Below are positions 31,857 through 42,307 of a stretch of DNA of 64,000 nucleotides, piece by piece; within the stretch, counting starts at the first letter, position 1; each line of letters begins with the position of its first letter. Position numbers and translations under genes: made by a program. The stretch lies in contig NZ_CP034170.1 in assembly GCF_003860405.1 (NCBI RefSeq), positions 2,852,001-2,916,000 of the forward strand. Reading direction: 5' to 3'. This stretch comes from Nakamurella antarctica. GTDB lineage: Bacteria > Actinomycetota > Actinomycetes > Mycobacteriales > Nakamurellaceae. Under the pieces are notes generated by a model. That model worked only from the letters and a program-made list of their open reading frames with translations. It had not been told where the DNA came from and did not search any database.

Positions 31857-32504
31857 TTAACGTCCGGTGATCAGGCTCATCGCTTCAGCCCGTGTCGGCT
31901 GCGAGGTCTGGAAGATTCCCCGCACCGCGGAGGTCGATGTCACCGCGCCCGGCTTGCGGACACCGCGCATCGCCATACACAGGTGCTCGGCTTCCATGAC
32001 GACGATGACCCCAGCCGGAACTAGCCTGCGGACCATAGCGTCGGCGATTTGGGTCGTCAGACGCTCTTGGACCTGCGGGCGGCGAGAGTACCCGTCGACG
32101 AGCCGCGCCACCTTGGACAGGCCGGTGACGCGCCCGTCCGGTCCCGGGATGTAGCCCACGTGGGCCTTGCCCAGAAATGGCACCAGGTGATGTTCACAGG
32201 TGGAGTAGAACGTGATGTCCCTGATCAGGATCATTTCAGCGTGATTCTCGTCAAAAACCGTGTCGAGAACGTCATCCGGGTTGGTGTGCAGTCCCGAGAA
32301 TTGTTCGGCAAACGCGCGGGATACACGGCCCGGAGTGTTCAACAAGCCCTCACGGTCAGGGTCCTCACCCACCGCCAACAACAGTTCCCGAATCGCCGCT
32401 TCGGCGCGCTCCGAATCGTAAGGGCGCTTGGCCATCGCCGGGAGCGACAGCCGCTTAGGTGCTGCGGCCGGCGATACGGAATCCGTGGGGTCTGGCGCGG
32501 TCAC
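31857..32504 (-). CDS. folE: GTP cyclohydrolase I
   Basis: A 215-residue enzyme that converts GTP to dihydroneopterin triphosphate, the first step of folate synthesis. Zinc ligands are the Cys and His in [23 protein letters not shown] and the second Cys in [44 protein letters not shown] completes the active site. The start is GTG 32504, overlapping the ftsH stop (GTGA), so folate synthesis is translationally coupled to FtsH as in mycobacteria. Confidence 0.97.
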   Translation of the reverse strand: MTAPDPTDSVSPAAAPKRLSLPAMAKRPYDSERAEAAIRELLLAVGEDPDREGLLNTPGRVSRAFAEQFSGLHTNPDDVLDTVFDENHAEMILIRDITFYSTCEHHLVPFLGKAHVGYIPGPDGRVTGLSKVARLVDGYSRRPQVQERLTTQIADAMVRRLVPAGVIVVMEAEHLCMAMRGVRKPGAVTSTSAVRGIFQTSQPTRAEAMSLITGR

Positions 32505-35026
32505 TTGTCATTCTCCTTCGGCGGAGCCCACGGGTCAGTGGGGTCAGAGCTCTGCGGCGCCGTAGCGGCGCTTTCGGGTTTGGTCAGATCTGGGCGAGTC
32601 CATCCGCCGGTCTCCGGTGCCGCTGGCCCCATGTGGGGGTAGCCGTGCTGGCCCTGCGGGTGCACGCCAGCCTCATATCCCGTGGGACCTTCGGCAAACG
32701 CGGGAGCATCGGGGTTACGTCCGGGGAGCGGGCCGAGAGGACCCGACAAAACTCCGCCGGTCCAGTTGGCTGGCAGCTGACCAGCCGGCTGGTACCCGCC
32801 CTGGTTCGACGGCATTGGGCGGGCGGAGTCGCCCGAACTGCTGCCGTGGTAGCCGTTGTGCGGAGCCCCGCCGTTGGTTGCCGGTTGCGGTCCCTGGTAG
32901 CCGGGAGCTCCCGGGGGCGGCGCCGGGGTGTACCCGTAGCGGTTGACATCCGCTTGGCCATAAGGGCTTCCGCCGGAGGGGAAGCCAACTGGGCCAGAGG
33001 GGGCCGCACCGCTCATGACGCCGGAGGGCTGGCCCGGGGGAAGCAAATATCCCTGCTGACCTGCCGATGCATAGGCCGGAGCCGCTGGCTTGCGCGGCCA
33101 CTCCTCGCCTCGTTCAATCGCCAGCTCACCTGGCGTCTTGATGGGCGGCAGGGTCGACGGGATACGAGCGCCAAACTCATCAAAGGACGTGATCTTCGGG
33201 CGCTTCACCACGTCGACGAAGATCCGGGTCAGATCTTTGCGGTCCAGGGTTTCCTTTTCCAGCAACTCCATCGCCAGCTTGTCCAGGATGTCGCGGTTCT
33301 CGTTCAAGACGGCCCATGCCTCGGTGTGGGCCGCCTCGATCAAGGCACGCACTTCGTCGTCGATCTCGCCAGCCGTCTCGTGGGAATAGCTGGGGGTGCT
33401 GCCGTATGTGCGTCCAAGGAATGGTTCGTCATCGCCGGTGCCGTACTTCACAGCTCCAAGCTTTGCGCTCATGCCGTACTCGGTCACCATTGCCCGAGCG
33501 GTTTTGGTGGCCATCGCGATGTCGCTGGAGGCTCCGGTGGTGGGCTCCGCAAACACCAATTCTTCCGCGGCGCGGCCGCCCATGGCCATCACCAAACGCG
33601 CAATCATCTCGGAGCGAGTTAACAATCCCTTGTCGTCCTCGGGCACGACGAGCGCGTGTCCGCCGGTCCGACCGCGAGGCATGATCGTCACCTTGTATAC
33701 GGGCTCAAGATCTTCCATTGCCCACGCTGCCAGGGTGTGTCCACCCTCGTGATAGGCGGTGATCTTGCGTTCCTTTTCGGAGATGACTTTGCCCTTGCGT
33801 GCGGGGCCGCTGGTGACGCGGTCCACGGACTCCTCGAGCGCTGCATTAGTGATCACATTGCCGTTAAAGCGGGCGGTAAGAAGCGCCGCCTCGTTGATCA
33901 CGTTGGCCAAGTCGGCTCCGGACATCCCTACGGTGCGCTTAGACAGAGCCACGAAGTCGACGTCGTCGGCAAATGGTTTGCCCTTGGCGTGCACGGCAAG
34001 CACCGCTTGTCGGCCACGTAGGTCGGGAGCCGTCACCGGGATCTGTCGATCGAAACGCCCCGGGCGCAGCAGCGCGGGATCGAGAATGTCCGGCCGGTTA
34101 GTGGCCGCGATCAAAATGATGCCGCCTTTTGCTTCAAAACCGTCCATCTCTACCAAGAGCTGGTTGAGGGTCTGCTCGCGCTCGTCGTGACCGCCACCCA
34201 TTCCAGCGCCGCGGTGGCGACCGACAGCATCGATTTCATCCACGAAAATGATGGCTGGAGAATTCGCCTTTGCCTGTTCGAAGAGGTCGCGCACCCGGGA
34301 TGCGCCCACTCCGACGAACATTTCCACGAAGTCGGAACCGGAGATCGTGTAGAACGGGACGCCCGCTTCGCCGGCGACCGCGCGTGCGAGCAGGGTCTTG
34401 CCTGTACCGGGCGGGCCGTACAGCAGGACGCCCTTCGGAATTTTGGCACCCAAAGCCTGGTAGCGCGCCGGGTTCTGCAGGAAATCCTTGATTTCGTACA
34501 GCTCCTCGACGGCCTCATCAGCGCCAGCCACATCGGTGAACTTCGTACTGGGCATGTCTTTATTGAGCAGCTTGGCCTTCGACTTCCCGAAGCCCATCAC
34601 CTTGTTGCCGCCGCCCTGGGAATTGTTCATCATCCAGAACAGGAAGAACAGAATGAGTCCGATCGGCAGCAAATAAATCAAGATCGAGAAGATCGAGTTA
34701 TCGCTCGTGACCTTGGTGTTGAACCCACCCGTCGGTGCGGCCTTTTGAACGGCGGCAAAGATCGCGTCGGACGCGCCCGCCGGGTACTGGGCATAGATCT
34801 TGGATTCGCCATCGACGCCGTTCTTCAAGGTCAGGCGCAGGCGCTGCTCCTTGTCGTCGATCAGCGCATTGGTGACATTGCCGGATTCGAGCTGCGACAG
34901 GGCCACCGAAGTGTCCTTGGCGGCATAGCCGCGGGTGTCGTCAGAAAACAACGAATACAACACGAAGGCGATGACCACGACAGCGAGCCAGGCCAGCGGT
35001 GAACGAAGAAGACGCTTGCGATCCAT
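32501..35026 (-). CDS. ftsH: Membrane-bound AAA+ zinc protease FtsH
   Basis: An 841-residue membrane protease for quality control of membrane proteins. Two membrane helices ([17 protein letters not shown] and [20 protein letters not shown]) flank an extracytoplasmic domain. The AAA module has [34 protein letters not shown] and the second region of homology [21 protein letters not shown]. The protease site is HEGGH near residue 420, with Gly where most homologues have Ala, and a later Asp ligand. From about residue 640 a 200-residue Pro/Gly/Tyr-rich tail extends beyond the usual length. The gene leads the folate operon. Confidence 0.97.
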   Translation of the reverse strand: MDRKRLLRSPLAWLAVVVIAFVLYSLFSDDTRGYAAKDTSVALSQLESGNVTNALIDDKEQRLRLTLKNGVDGESKIYAQYPAGASDAIFAAVQKAAPTGGFNTKVTSDNSIFSILIYLLPIGLILFFLFWMMNNSQGGGNKVMGFGKSKAKLLNKDMPSTKFTDVAGADEAVEELYEIKDFLQNPARYQALGAKIPKGVLLYGPPGTGKTLLARAVAGEAGVPFYTISGSDFVEMFVGVGASRVRDLFEQAKANSPAIIFVDEIDAVGRHRGAGMGGGHDEREQTLNQLLVEMDGFEAKGGIILIAATNRPDILDPALLRPGRFDRQIPVTAPDLRGRQAVLAVHAKGKPFADDVDFVALSKRTVGMSGADLANVINEAALLTARFNGNVITNAALEESVDRVTSGPARKGKVISEKERKITAYHEGGHTLAAWAMEDLEPVYKVTIMPRGRTGGHALVVPEDDKGLLTRSEMIARLVMAMGGRAAEELVFAEPTTGASSDIAMATKTARAMVTEYGMSAKLGAVKYGTGDDEPFLGRTYGSTPSYSHETAGEIDDEVRALIEAAHTEAWAVLNENRDILDKLAMELLEKETLDRKDLTRIFVDVVKRPKITSFDEFGARIPSTLPPIKTPGELAIERGEEWPRKPAAPAYASAGQQGYLLPPGQPSGVMSGAAPSGPVGFPSGGSPYGQADVNRYGYTPAPPPGAPGYQGPQPATNGGAPHNGYHGSSSGDSARPMPSNQGGYQPAGQLPANWTGGVLSGPLGPLPGRNPDAPAFAEGPTGYEAGVHPQGQHGYPHMGPAAPETGGWTRPDLTKPESAATAPQSSDPTDPWAPPKENDK

Positions 35027-35292
35027 ATGGCGTTCGGCCGCGAACGGCCTCGACCCTCCTACGTCAAAAGTGCGGTAGTCGGCGCCGCCTGTCTTGACGA
35101 CGCCGCGGTAGTTCTAGAAAGACTGCAGTGACACATTGATGCCATACAGCACCGACAGCCGGGAGAAAAACTCCCGGCGCCACTGGTAGGCAAGACTACC
35201 GCGCAGCAGCGTGGGGGTGTGGTGAGCAGCAGTTCCCGCAGGACAAACGAGGGGCAGGCTCAGATCGTTCCCTCAGCGGTGGACCGGGAGGG

Positions 35293-35970
35293 TCAGAGAT
35301 ACATTTTCGGATCGAGCAGTCCCACGAAGGGCATATCGCGGTAGCGCTCGGCGTAGTCAAGGCCGTAACCGACCACGAATTCGTTGGGAATGTCGAAACC
35401 GACGTACCGTACGTCCACATCGACCTTGACCGCGTCCGGCTTCCGCAACAATGCGACCACCTCAATGGACGCTGGGCCGCGGGTCTGCAGGTTCTTGAGC
35501 AACCAGGACAGCGTCAAACCCGAATCGATGATGTCTTCGACGATCACCACGCGCCTGCCGGTGATGTCACCATCGAGATCCTTCAAGATCCGGACGACGC
35601 CCGATGACGAGGTGGCCGAGCCGTATGACGACACCGCCATGAACTCCAGCTCCGACGGAATCGGCAACGCCATCGCGAAGTCGGTGACGAACATCACCGC
35701 GCCCTTGAGCACACAAATCAGCAAGGGCGGCTTGGGGTTGTGGTGATCGGCTGCGACGGCGACGGCAAGTTCGGCGATCTTGGCTTGCAGCGTCTGGCTG
35801 GTGATAAGAGTGGCCGCGATTTCCTCGGTGTATCCGTACGCTTTGCCCGGATCGCCCCCGTTGACGATGTCGGCTTTGCTCAAGCGGGTCGTAACACCGG
35901 TGGGTGCAGGGGGGATAGGTGCAGCGGGGGCGGGTGCAGCGGCGTTCTGGGCGGAATTGCTACCGGACAC
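35293..35970 (-). CDS. hpt: Hypoxanthine-guanine phosphoribosyltransferase
   Basis: A 225-residue purine salvage enzyme making IMP or GMP from hypoxanthine or guanine and PRPP. The PRPP loop is [35 protein letters not shown] and the base-binding [35 protein letters not shown] are family blocks. The start is GTG 35970 with GGGAGA upstream. The first about 30 residues are a Pro/Ala-rich extension. A 266-base gap separates it from ftsH, in which I see nothing definite. Confidence 0.95.
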   Translation of the reverse strand: MSGSNSAQNAAAPAPAAPIPPAPTGVTTRLSKADIVNGGDPGKAYGYTEEIAATLITSQTLQAKIAELAVAVAADHHNPKPPLLICVLKGAVMFVTDFAMALPIPSELEFMAVSSYGSATSSSGVVRILKDLDGDITGRRVVIVEDIIDSGLTLSWLLKNLQTRGPASIEVVALLRKPDAVKVDVDVRYVGFDIPNEFVVGYGLDYAERYRDMPFVGLLDPKMYL

Positions 35971-36043
35971 GAATCTCCCGAGTGTGCTGAGGTGCGCGGA
36001 TGTGAAACTAACTTTTCATCGTGGAGTTGGTCATCGTTGACAA

Positions 36044-37129
36044 CTATCTCGCTGGATGCAGCTCCAGCTTGCCAGCAACAGCCACCGCGTCCAAGTGTCC
36101 GGGCAATCGCACGGAACTGGTGGTTGCTTGCGGCGTCATCAGGGTCCTATCCAACCGCAGGAGGTGGTCGGAGGTAATCCCTGTCACGCCTGCCATGTGT
36201 AGCCACAGCCGCAGGACCCGCCGGCGCAGCGCTACGGGTTGTTCGGCAACCTGCGCGACGTCAAGTGCGTTGGCGCCCTTCGCGGTCGGCCTGACGCTTT
36301 TTTGTAGCGCCGCCACCGCGAGTGCGTCCAGCACCTGGGCATCCTCGCGGAGCTGGTCGGCGGTCCGCGCGAGGGCTTGCGCCACACCGCCTCCGAGCAC
36401 CTCTTCCAGCAACGGCAGCACCTCCCGGCGCAGCCGCACCCTAGTAAAAGCGGGGTCGACGTTGTGTGGGTCCTGCCACGGCTCACGGTCCATTTCTGCG
36501 CAGGCGGCTTCGGTGTCGATGCGGCGAAGGCCCAACAATGGTCGTCCATAGGGCTTGGTGAACGCTTGCATACCTGAGATCGACCTCGCGCCAGACCCGC
36601 GCCCCAGCCCCAGGAGCACTGTCTCCGCTTGATCATCGAGCGTATGGCCGAGCAGGATGGCGCCGCCCGCGGCGAGCGGGTGCAGCGCGTCATATCGCGC
36701 CCTGCGCGCTGCGGCTTCCATTCCACCGTCCCGCGTCACCCGGACAGTGGCTACTTTTACGTCGATGTAGCCCATCTCCCGCAACACTGCGGCAGTTTGT
36801 TCAGAACGGGCAGCGGATCCGTGTTGCAACTGGTGGTCGACGATGACGGCGGCCACCGGGTATCCCTGGCGTGGCGCTTCCGCCATGGTGGCAGCGGCGA
36901 GAGCCAGCGAATCCGCTCCGCCCGAACAGGCAACAGTAACTTTCTTTCCCGGGGCCAGGTGCGTATCCAGCCAGCGTCCCACCGCTTTGCTGATCTTGCG
37001 CAGCGCTGGTCCGGGATCTGTGGACGCAGCATCCCGGCTCTGAGGCGCCTGGGTCCCGAGCTCCCGGCTTTCACCCGCCCGGGTCCCGAGGTCCCGGTTT
37101 CCAGGTGCTGGCGTCCCAGATTCGGTCAC
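36044..37129 (-). CDS. tilS: tRNA(Ile)-lysidine synthetase
   Basis: A 361-residue enzyme that converts the wobble C of tRNA-Ile(CAU) to lysidine. The PP-loop is VACSGGADSLALAAAT; AARRARYDAL, LLGHTLDDQAETVLLGLGRGSG and DPHNVDPAFTRVRLRREVLPLLE follow in the standard order. The C-terminal domain is short. The start is GTG 37129, overlapping the stop of the DUF2342 gene (GTGA). The N-terminal about 45 residues are unusual and contain 10-residue repeats (NRDLGTRAGE, SRELGTQAPQ). Confidence 0.95.
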   Translation of the reverse strand: MTESGTPAPGNRDLGTRAGESRELGTQAPQSRDAASTDPGPALRKISKAVGRWLDTHLAPGKKVTVACSGGADSLALAAATMAEAPRQGYPVAAVIVDHQLQHGSAARSEQTAAVLREMGYIDVKVATVRVTRDGGMEAAARRARYDALHPLAAGGAILLGHTLDDQAETVLLGLGRGSGARSISGMQAFTKPYGRPLLGLRRIDTEAACAEMDREPWQDPHNVDPAFTRVRLRREVLPLLEEVLGGGVAQALARTADQLREDAQVLDALAVAALQKSVRPTAKGANALDVAQVAEQPVALRRRVLRLWLHMAGVTGITSDHLLRLDRTLMTPQATTSSVRLPGHLDAVAVAGKLELHPAR

Positions 37130-38307
37130 AGGACGCGGGCCACCCACGCGGCCGGGTCGGTGGTTTCGGCTCGCGTCGGGAGGGTGTCCGGGCTATCCCA
37201 GATGTGGTTGAACTCCGTCATACCGACCTGTTCAACTGCCGCGTGCACGAAGGCGCCGCCTTGGACGTACTGCTTCATTTTCAAGTCCATGCCCAGCAGT
37301 GCGCGCATCAGCCGGTCCAAAGGCCCCTTGCTCTTCAACCGGCGCTGGCTGAAAGCCTTCCTAATCTGCGCCACACTCGGCACCACCTGTGGGCCAACTG
37401 CGTCCATGACGTAGTCCGCGTGACCCTCGAGAAGGGTCATCATCGCGGTGATTTTGTCGAACACCTCCCGCTGCGCGGGTGTTTGAGTGGCCTCGATCCA
37501 CGAGAGGCCAGGAGTGTGGTTGCGCGATTTCAGTGCATTGGTCATCGTTCGCAACAACGCGGAGGAGTCCAGTTCCTGCTCGGCGGCGAATTGCGCCACG
37601 AGACCACGGAAGTAGTCACGCATCCACGGCACCGCGGTGAACTGCAAGCGGTGCGTGCTTTCGTGCAAACATACCCACATCCGGAAATCGGACGGGTCTG
37701 CCTCGATCTCCCGCTCGACCTTCACAATGTTGGGCGCGACGAGCAGCAGCCGCCCCGGGTCGCTACTGCCCGGGACACTGCTAAACGGATCGTATTGGCC
37801 CAGCACCTTCCCCGAGAGGAAACCGAGAATGGTGCCCACCGGGACCGCGGCAGCTGCGGTGGATTTCGAGCTGGCGGGAGTACTCGCACTGGAATGGCCC
37901 ACGCGGAACTTAGCTGCGCCAGGTGCGTCGCGGTCGCGTTTCGGGTCAGTGGCAAACTGTTCCGCGAGGCGATCCGTCATGGGCTGCGCCAAAACCCGCA
38001 TTCCTTCAGAGGTCGCTCTGATCCAACCTGGCCTGTCGACGACGGTGCCGTCCAAGACGGGAAGCTCGTGTCCGAGCAGGGTGACCTCGCGGACTGCTAA
38101 CTCCGCCGAGCGGGAAAAGGACCGCAGCTGATCCACCGCGTGTTTGGCGGTGTGACCGGAAAGTCGGGGTCCGGTGGGTGCAGCTTTGACGCCAATCCGA
38201 ACAGCAGCGTCCCAGTCGATAGGCCCGGCGCCCGCACCAGTAGCCCCCGAGTCGGGCCCACCCAGATCAGGCACAGCCACATCCGCGCAGGGTTGCGGCG
38301 ACGGCAT
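37126..38307 (-). CDS. DUF2342 zinc-dependent metalloprotease-like protein (Rv3626c-like)
   Basis: A protein of up to 393 residues of the DUF2342/coenzyme F420 biosynthesis-associated type. The zinc-protease motif is HESTHRLQF (HExxH) within WVCLHESTHRLQFTAVPWMRDYF, and a likely third ligand sits in MTLLEGHADYVMD. PGRLLLVAPNIVKVE and QYDPFSS are other family blocks. The start is uncertain. ATG 38307 overlaps the dacB gene by 41 bases, while GTG 38280 or 38274 nearly abut its stop; the open frame extends to 38358. It is coupled to tilS downstream, an arrangement conserved in Mycobacteriales. Its substrate is unknown. Confidence 0.88.
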   Translation of the reverse strand: MPSPQPCADVAVPDLGGPDSGATGAGAGPIDWDAAVRIGVKAAPTGPRLSGHTAKHAVDQLRSFSRSAELAVREVTLLGHELPVLDGTVVDRPGWIRATSEGMRVLAQPMTDRLAEQFATDPKRDRDAPGAAKFRVGHSSASTPASSKSTAAAAVPVGTILGFLSGKVLGQYDPFSSVPGSSDPGRLLLVAPNIVKVEREIEADPSDFRMWVCLHESTHRLQFTAVPWMRDYFRGLVAQFAAEQELDSSALLRTMTNALKSRNHTPGLSWIEATQTPAQREVFDKITAMMTLLEGHADYVMDAVGPQVVPSVAQIRKAFSQRRLKSKGPLDRLMRALLGMDLKMKQYVQGGAFVHAAVEQVGMTEFNHIWDSPDTLPTRAETTDPAAWVARVL

Positions 38308-39694
38308 CCATCGCCGGCCGGGTGGTCTCGCCGTTGACGTTGTTGACGCTGAAGGCAAAGACGAAAATCCGTCCGTCGGCGCCGGGGACCACGCCAGCGA
38401 GCGCGTACGTCGCGTTCAACGAACCGGTCTTTGCGCGGAGCCAGCCGCGAGCAGCTTCGCTGGCCGTTCCAGCTTTGAACCGGTCGGACAGGGTGCCCGT
38501 GGCGCCGGCGATGGGAATTCCGACCACGAGGTCGCGCAAATTGGTGTCGCCAGACTTCACGGCCAAGGCCAACACCTGGGCCAGCAAGCGCGGTGGCACC
38601 CGATCGGAGTTGGAAATACCGGAGGCATCGGCCAGCACCATCCCGGCGGTGTCGAGCCCCAACTGCTGCAGCTTCAGGGTAATTGCGGACACTGCGCCGC
38701 CGAAGGTCGCGGGCGCCCCTTCCTTAATGGCTACTTCGCGGCCCAACGCTTCAGCCAGGATGTTGTCCGAGTTCTCCAGCGCTTGGGCCAGCAGCACCGA
38801 GATCGGTTGGGAGGTAACGGAGGCCAGAACTGCGGCGCTGGGGTCGGCAGTGATTCCGGTAGTGATCGCGATGGCGGGGTTACCCAAAGCCACTGCCAGT
38901 GCTTTGGCGGCCGCGTTAGTGGGGTCGCCGGTGCGTCCGGAGTGGTTGATCCCAGATTTAATGCGGTCGCCGTCCACCATGATCGGCGACATGTGAGTGA
39001 TATCGCCGGGGTTGCTGGCGTCACCGATGTCAGCTGCGAGCCAGCCCTCGGCCAATTCGTCACTGCCCCAACGGGTGGTGTCGGTCTCGATCTTGGTGAC
39101 GGTTATCCCGGCGGCCTTGATCTGCGTCGCCAAGTCCGTCATGGAAGCAGCTCCCGGGTACATCGTTTCCTGACCCTTGCGGGCGGAGAGGGTGACGTCG
39201 CCGCCGCCGACAAGGACGATGGCTCCGGGCGCGGACCCCTGGACCACCTTGGTGGTGAGCACCGCTTGCGGTTCCAGGCTGGTCAGGACAGCAGCGCCGG
39301 TCAGCAGCTTCGCCGTCGACGCCGGGATCTGCGGGGCCGCAGCGTTGGTGTCAAGCAATGTGGTGTCGGTCGCAGCGTCGATGATGATCCCGTTGAACTG
39401 CGCCGGGGCCAACGCGCCAATCGGACCCGCGAGAGCTGCCCCGACCCCCGCGGCCGAGGGAGCGGCCGGGCCAGGCGTCACCGGCGTAATTTGGACGCCT
39501 TTGGCAAGGACGAGGGGATCGATCGCGCCGTTTTCGTTGGGGTTGACCGACGTCGTCGACGTGCTATTGGCCACATCGGCTTCGCCGCTGGATCTGAAGA
39601 AGACGAAGTACGCCCCGGCGCCGAGTGCGACGACAAGTACTAATACCAGCCCAATTATCAGACCTCGACGCGAACCAGAGCGGTTGGTGGCCAA
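38267..39694 (-). CDS. dacB: D-alanyl-D-alanine carboxypeptidase/endopeptidase PBP4 (family S13)
   Basis: A 475-residue exported penicillin-binding protein that trims or cleaves peptidoglycan stem peptides. An N-terminal membrane anchor (GLIIGLVLVLVVALGAGAYFVFF) precedes a Thr/Pro-rich linker. The catalytic triad motifs are PASTAKLLT (SxxK), NSDNILAE (SxN) and RAKTGSLNATYAL (KTG). The start is TTG 39694 with GAGAAGGGA upstream. The 3' end runs into the DUF2342 gene. Confidence 0.95.
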   Translation of the reverse strand: MATNRSGSRRGLIIGLVLVLVVALGAGAYFVFFRSSGEADVANSTSTTSVNPNENGAIDPLVLAKGVQITPVTPGPAAPSAAGVGAALAGPIGALAPAQFNGIIIDAATDTTLLDTNAAAPQIPASTAKLLTGAAVLTSLEPQAVLTTKVVQGSAPGAIVLVGGGDVTLSARKGQETMYPGAASMTDLATQIKAAGITVTKIETDTTRWGSDELAEGWLAADIGDASNPGDITHMSPIMVDGDRIKSGINHSGRTGDPTNAAAKALAVALGNPAIAITTGITADPSAAVLASVTSQPISVLLAQALENSDNILAEALGREVAIKEGAPATFGGAVSAITLKLQQLGLDTAGMVLADASGISNSDRVPPRLLAQVLALAVKSGDTNLRDLVVGIPIAGATGTLSDRFKAGTASEAARGWLRAKTGSLNATYALAGVVPGADGRIFVFAFSVNNVNGETTRPAMDAVAATLRGCGCA

Positions 39695-39946
39695 CGGTAA
39701 ATCCCTTCTCAGAACGTCTGACGAACGCGCGGCGCGCTCAGCAGGCCGTCATCGAAGACGACGGCGCACTACGTCCAGACTAGAGTCTTCCCTACGGAGG
39801 TTGGGGCGTTTGTCCCCATGCGAGAACTGCGGGCCGCTGAAGTTCCGCCAGATCATCTCCCGATCAGTACCCATCGCCCGCGCCAAGTGCGGGCGATGCG
39901 AAAAAGCTCAGACAGACCCCATTGCAGCAATTGAAAGGTGGCACCG

Positions 39947-40465
39947 GTGGACTTTGACGTCACCATCGAAATCCCGAAGGGCAGCCGTAACAAGTACGAG
40001 GTCGACCACGCATCCGGTCGGATCCGCCTTGATCGCACCCTGTTCACGGCCACGCAATACCCCGCCGACTACGGATTCATCGACGACACACTCGGCCAGG
40101 ACGGCGACCCGCTCGACGCGTTGGTGCTCCTCGCAGAACCGACGTTCCCCGGCTGCCTGGTGCGCGCCCGCGCCATCGGCATGTTCCGAATGACGGACGA
40201 GGCTGGGCCCGACGACAAAGTGCTGTGCGTGTCCGCGAACGACCCGCGTGTGGCGCACCTGCAGGACATCGGAGATGTCAACAGCTTCGAGCGTCTGGAG
40301 ATCGAGCATTTCTTCACTGTGTACAAAGATTTGGAGCCCGGCAAGTCTGTCGAAGGCGCGACCTGGGTGGGTCGCGGCGACGCCGAGACAGAGATCCGGA
40401 TCAGCTACAACCGCGAGGTCAAGCGGCTCGCGGCTGCCGCCGAGAACGGCGAAGCCGCTCACTAA
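39947..40465 (+). CDS. ppa: Inorganic pyrophosphatase (family I)
   Basis: A 172-residue cytoplasmic enzyme hydrolysing pyrophosphate to phosphate. [26 protein letters not shown] and the metal-binding [21 protein letters not shown] (signature DxDPxD) are clear, as is DDKVLCV. GTG 39947 follows GAAAGGTGG at normal spacing and matches the M. tuberculosis N-terminus. GTG 39938 is in frame but too close to that site. It is divergent from dacB. Confidence 0.96.
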   Translation: MDFDVTIEIPKGSRNKYEVDHASGRIRLDRTLFTATQYPADYGFIDDTLGQDGDPLDALVLLAEPTFPGCLVRARAIGMFRMTDEAGPDDKVLCVSANDPRVAHLQDIGDVNSFERLEIEHFFTVYKDLEPGKSVEGATWVGRGDAETEIRISYNREVKRLAAAAENGEAAH

Positions 40466-40539
40466 TCTTTCGCGAACAGCTCCAACGCTCTTGCCGCCGA
40501 GAGGTCGCTGAGCCCCGGTTTGCTCACCACTTCCGGGGG

Positions 40540-41844
40540 TCAGCAACCACTCGGCGTTTTAGTATTCCGGGGCCAACGGCGGTCGAAGGTGCGGATCAGC
40601 GCACGTCCCACGCCGGACCCCACCAGAACCCCGAGCGCGATGCAGGTCACCACTCCCACCGCCGAAATTGCGGCGCCGAAGCCGCTTTCGGCATCGGTTG
40701 CTAGTGCGGTAGTGCTGAGCAGCCCGAGGCTGCCGGGGACGAGCAACCAGAACGCGGGGAGAAACACCACGATCTGTGGGGGCCCAGCGGGAATTCGCTG
40801 GATGACCGCAGCGCCCACGGCAGCGAAGACGGCCCCGATCAGGCCGCCTGCAGCTGCCCCCGACCAAGCCTGTCCGAGCATCTGGCCGCCGAAGGCCACC
40901 AGTAGCAATAGCCAGATCCAGGGCAACGCTCCGGTCGGCGCACTCACGTTGTAATAAACCCCGGCGCCGACAAGCAACAGCCCCAACCAGGGCGCCCACC
41001 AGCCAAGTTCGTGAAGCTGGACGTCGGAAAATTGCCCGACACCCGCCGTGGACCCGCGAAAGGCGAGTTTCGCGCCCGCCACGATCCCCAAAGCGAGCAA
41101 CAGTAATTGCACGATTCCAAAGGTCAGGCGGGCGGCGCCAGCGACCATCGCGCCGGCGGCAAGTTCGGACATCCCCGTGACAAGGAGTGCGCCGGGTAGC
41201 AGCACGGCCAGCGGAGCTAACAGGGTGCGCAGCGGGCCTTCCAGCAGACCGTGATCCGCGGCCAGGAAAGTCAGCGATGAGACAGCGAAAGCGGCAAGGA
41301 CAGGCAGCAGCGTCTGGATCAGTGCCGATTTGCTCGCCAGCTTCATCAAGCCCCCGCTGACCACGGCCCCCGCGAGAGCGGCCAACAGATTCGGCCATCC
41401 CGGCTGGACGATCAGCGAAATGCCCGCGGCAATCGGCAGCAGCGCGGCGTAGCCGAGCCATTGCGGCACCCGTGATGGGGCCTCGCGGGCCGTTTGTACT
41501 TTTCGGATGGCAGCTTCCGGTAGCAAGGTGCCCCGCAGTCCGTCGCGCACTATCCGCGCCACCGCGTCAGCTTGATCGAATCTCAGGCCGGGGCCAGCGG
41601 CTTCAAAGCCCACCGATCGGTTACTTCCCACACTGACCAACAGGCCGGTGGGAGTGGCTGACACCCGAGTCCCTGGCGCTCCGTAAGCGGCGCCAAGCCT
41701 GCGCACCTCGTCCTCGGTTTCGTAGACCGAACGGCCGCTGGCGATCAGCGCGGCGCCGACGCTCAGCAGACTTTCGCGGATGACGACGGACTTTGCTTCC
41801 GGCCCCGAAGGGTCGCCAGTCGCGCCTTCGACGGTGAAATTCAT
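40540..41844 (-). CDS. Threonine/serine exporter family (ThrE-like) membrane protein
   Basis: A 434-residue protein joining a cytoplasmic N-terminal domain (about 1-120, including GAALIASGRSVYETEDEVRRLGAAYG) with about ten membrane segments that form the two halves DUF1212 and its partner. The N-terminal block is the ThrE family hallmark, where a soluble domain resembling a hydrolase precedes the transporter. It would export small neutral amino acids. The substrate here is inferred from Corynebacterium ThrE. It is convergent with ppa. Confidence 0.85.
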   Translation of the reverse strand: MNFTVEGATGDPSGPEAKSVVIRESLLSVGAALIASGRSVYETEDEVRRLGAAYGAPGTRVSATPTGLLVSVGSNRSVGFEAAGPGLRFDQADAVARIVRDGLRGTLLPEAAIRKVQTAREAPSRVPQWLGYAALLPIAAGISLIVQPGWPNLLAALAGAVVSGGLMKLASKSALIQTLLPVLAAFAVSSLTFLAADHGLLEGPLRTLLAPLAVLLPGALLVTGMSELAAGAMVAGAARLTFGIVQLLLLALGIVAGAKLAFRGSTAGVGQFSDVQLHELGWWAPWLGLLLVGAGVYYNVSAPTGALPWIWLLLLVAFGGQMLGQAWSGAAAGGLIGAVFAAVGAAVIQRIPAGPPQIVVFLPAFWLLVPGSLGLLSTTALATDAESGFGAAISAVGVVTCIALGVLVGSGVGRALIRTFDRRWPRNTKTPSGC

Positions 41845-41908
41845 AGTGCAGGTCTACCGCACGCGGCGGCGCGGCAGGTCGAGGGATGATGCGATGCGGG
41901 CTGAAGCG

Positions 41909-42229
41909 CTACCAGCGGGTGCCGCGCTGCGCATCTTTGAGACGGGGGCGAACATCAACCACGTACACGATGGCGCCGATGATGGCGGCCAGCCAGAGAA
42001 GGTTTGGCGGCAGCGGGAACCCCAGTAGTGGAGCGGAGATCAACATCAGAGCGCACAGCGCCGTAATGCCGATCCAGACGATTTTGGTTTGCTTGTCCGC
42101 AGCCACGTAGGCATCGGCCCGGTGTCGCAGTGCGTCAATGATGGCGAACGCGCCAAGCAGACCTCCGCCGATGCCCAAGATCTGGAGGGTCCAGTACGTC
42201 ACCCACAGCACGATGTTTACAGATTCCAC
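41909..42229 (-). CDS. DUF2516 membrane protein (Rv0476-like)
   Basis: A 106-residue protein with three membrane segments (VTYWTLQILGIGGGLLGAFAIIDAL, IVWIGITALCALMLISAPLLGF, LLWLAAIIGAIVYVVDVRPRL). The closing YVVDVRPRLKD is typical of DUF2516. It follows hbhA, as Rv0476 follows Rv0475 in M. tuberculosis. The function is unknown. Confidence 0.88.
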   Translation of the reverse strand: MESVNIVLWVTYWTLQILGIGGGLLGAFAIIDALRHRADAYVAADKQTKIVWIGITALCALMLISAPLLGFPLPPNLLWLAAIIGAIVYVVDVRPRLKDAQRGTRW

Positions 42230-42307
42230 AGTTACAGACTACGGGCCACAGCCAGATACTCGGCTGTGGCCCGTAATCAGAACACTCTCTGGAGATACCT
42301 CGGCAGG

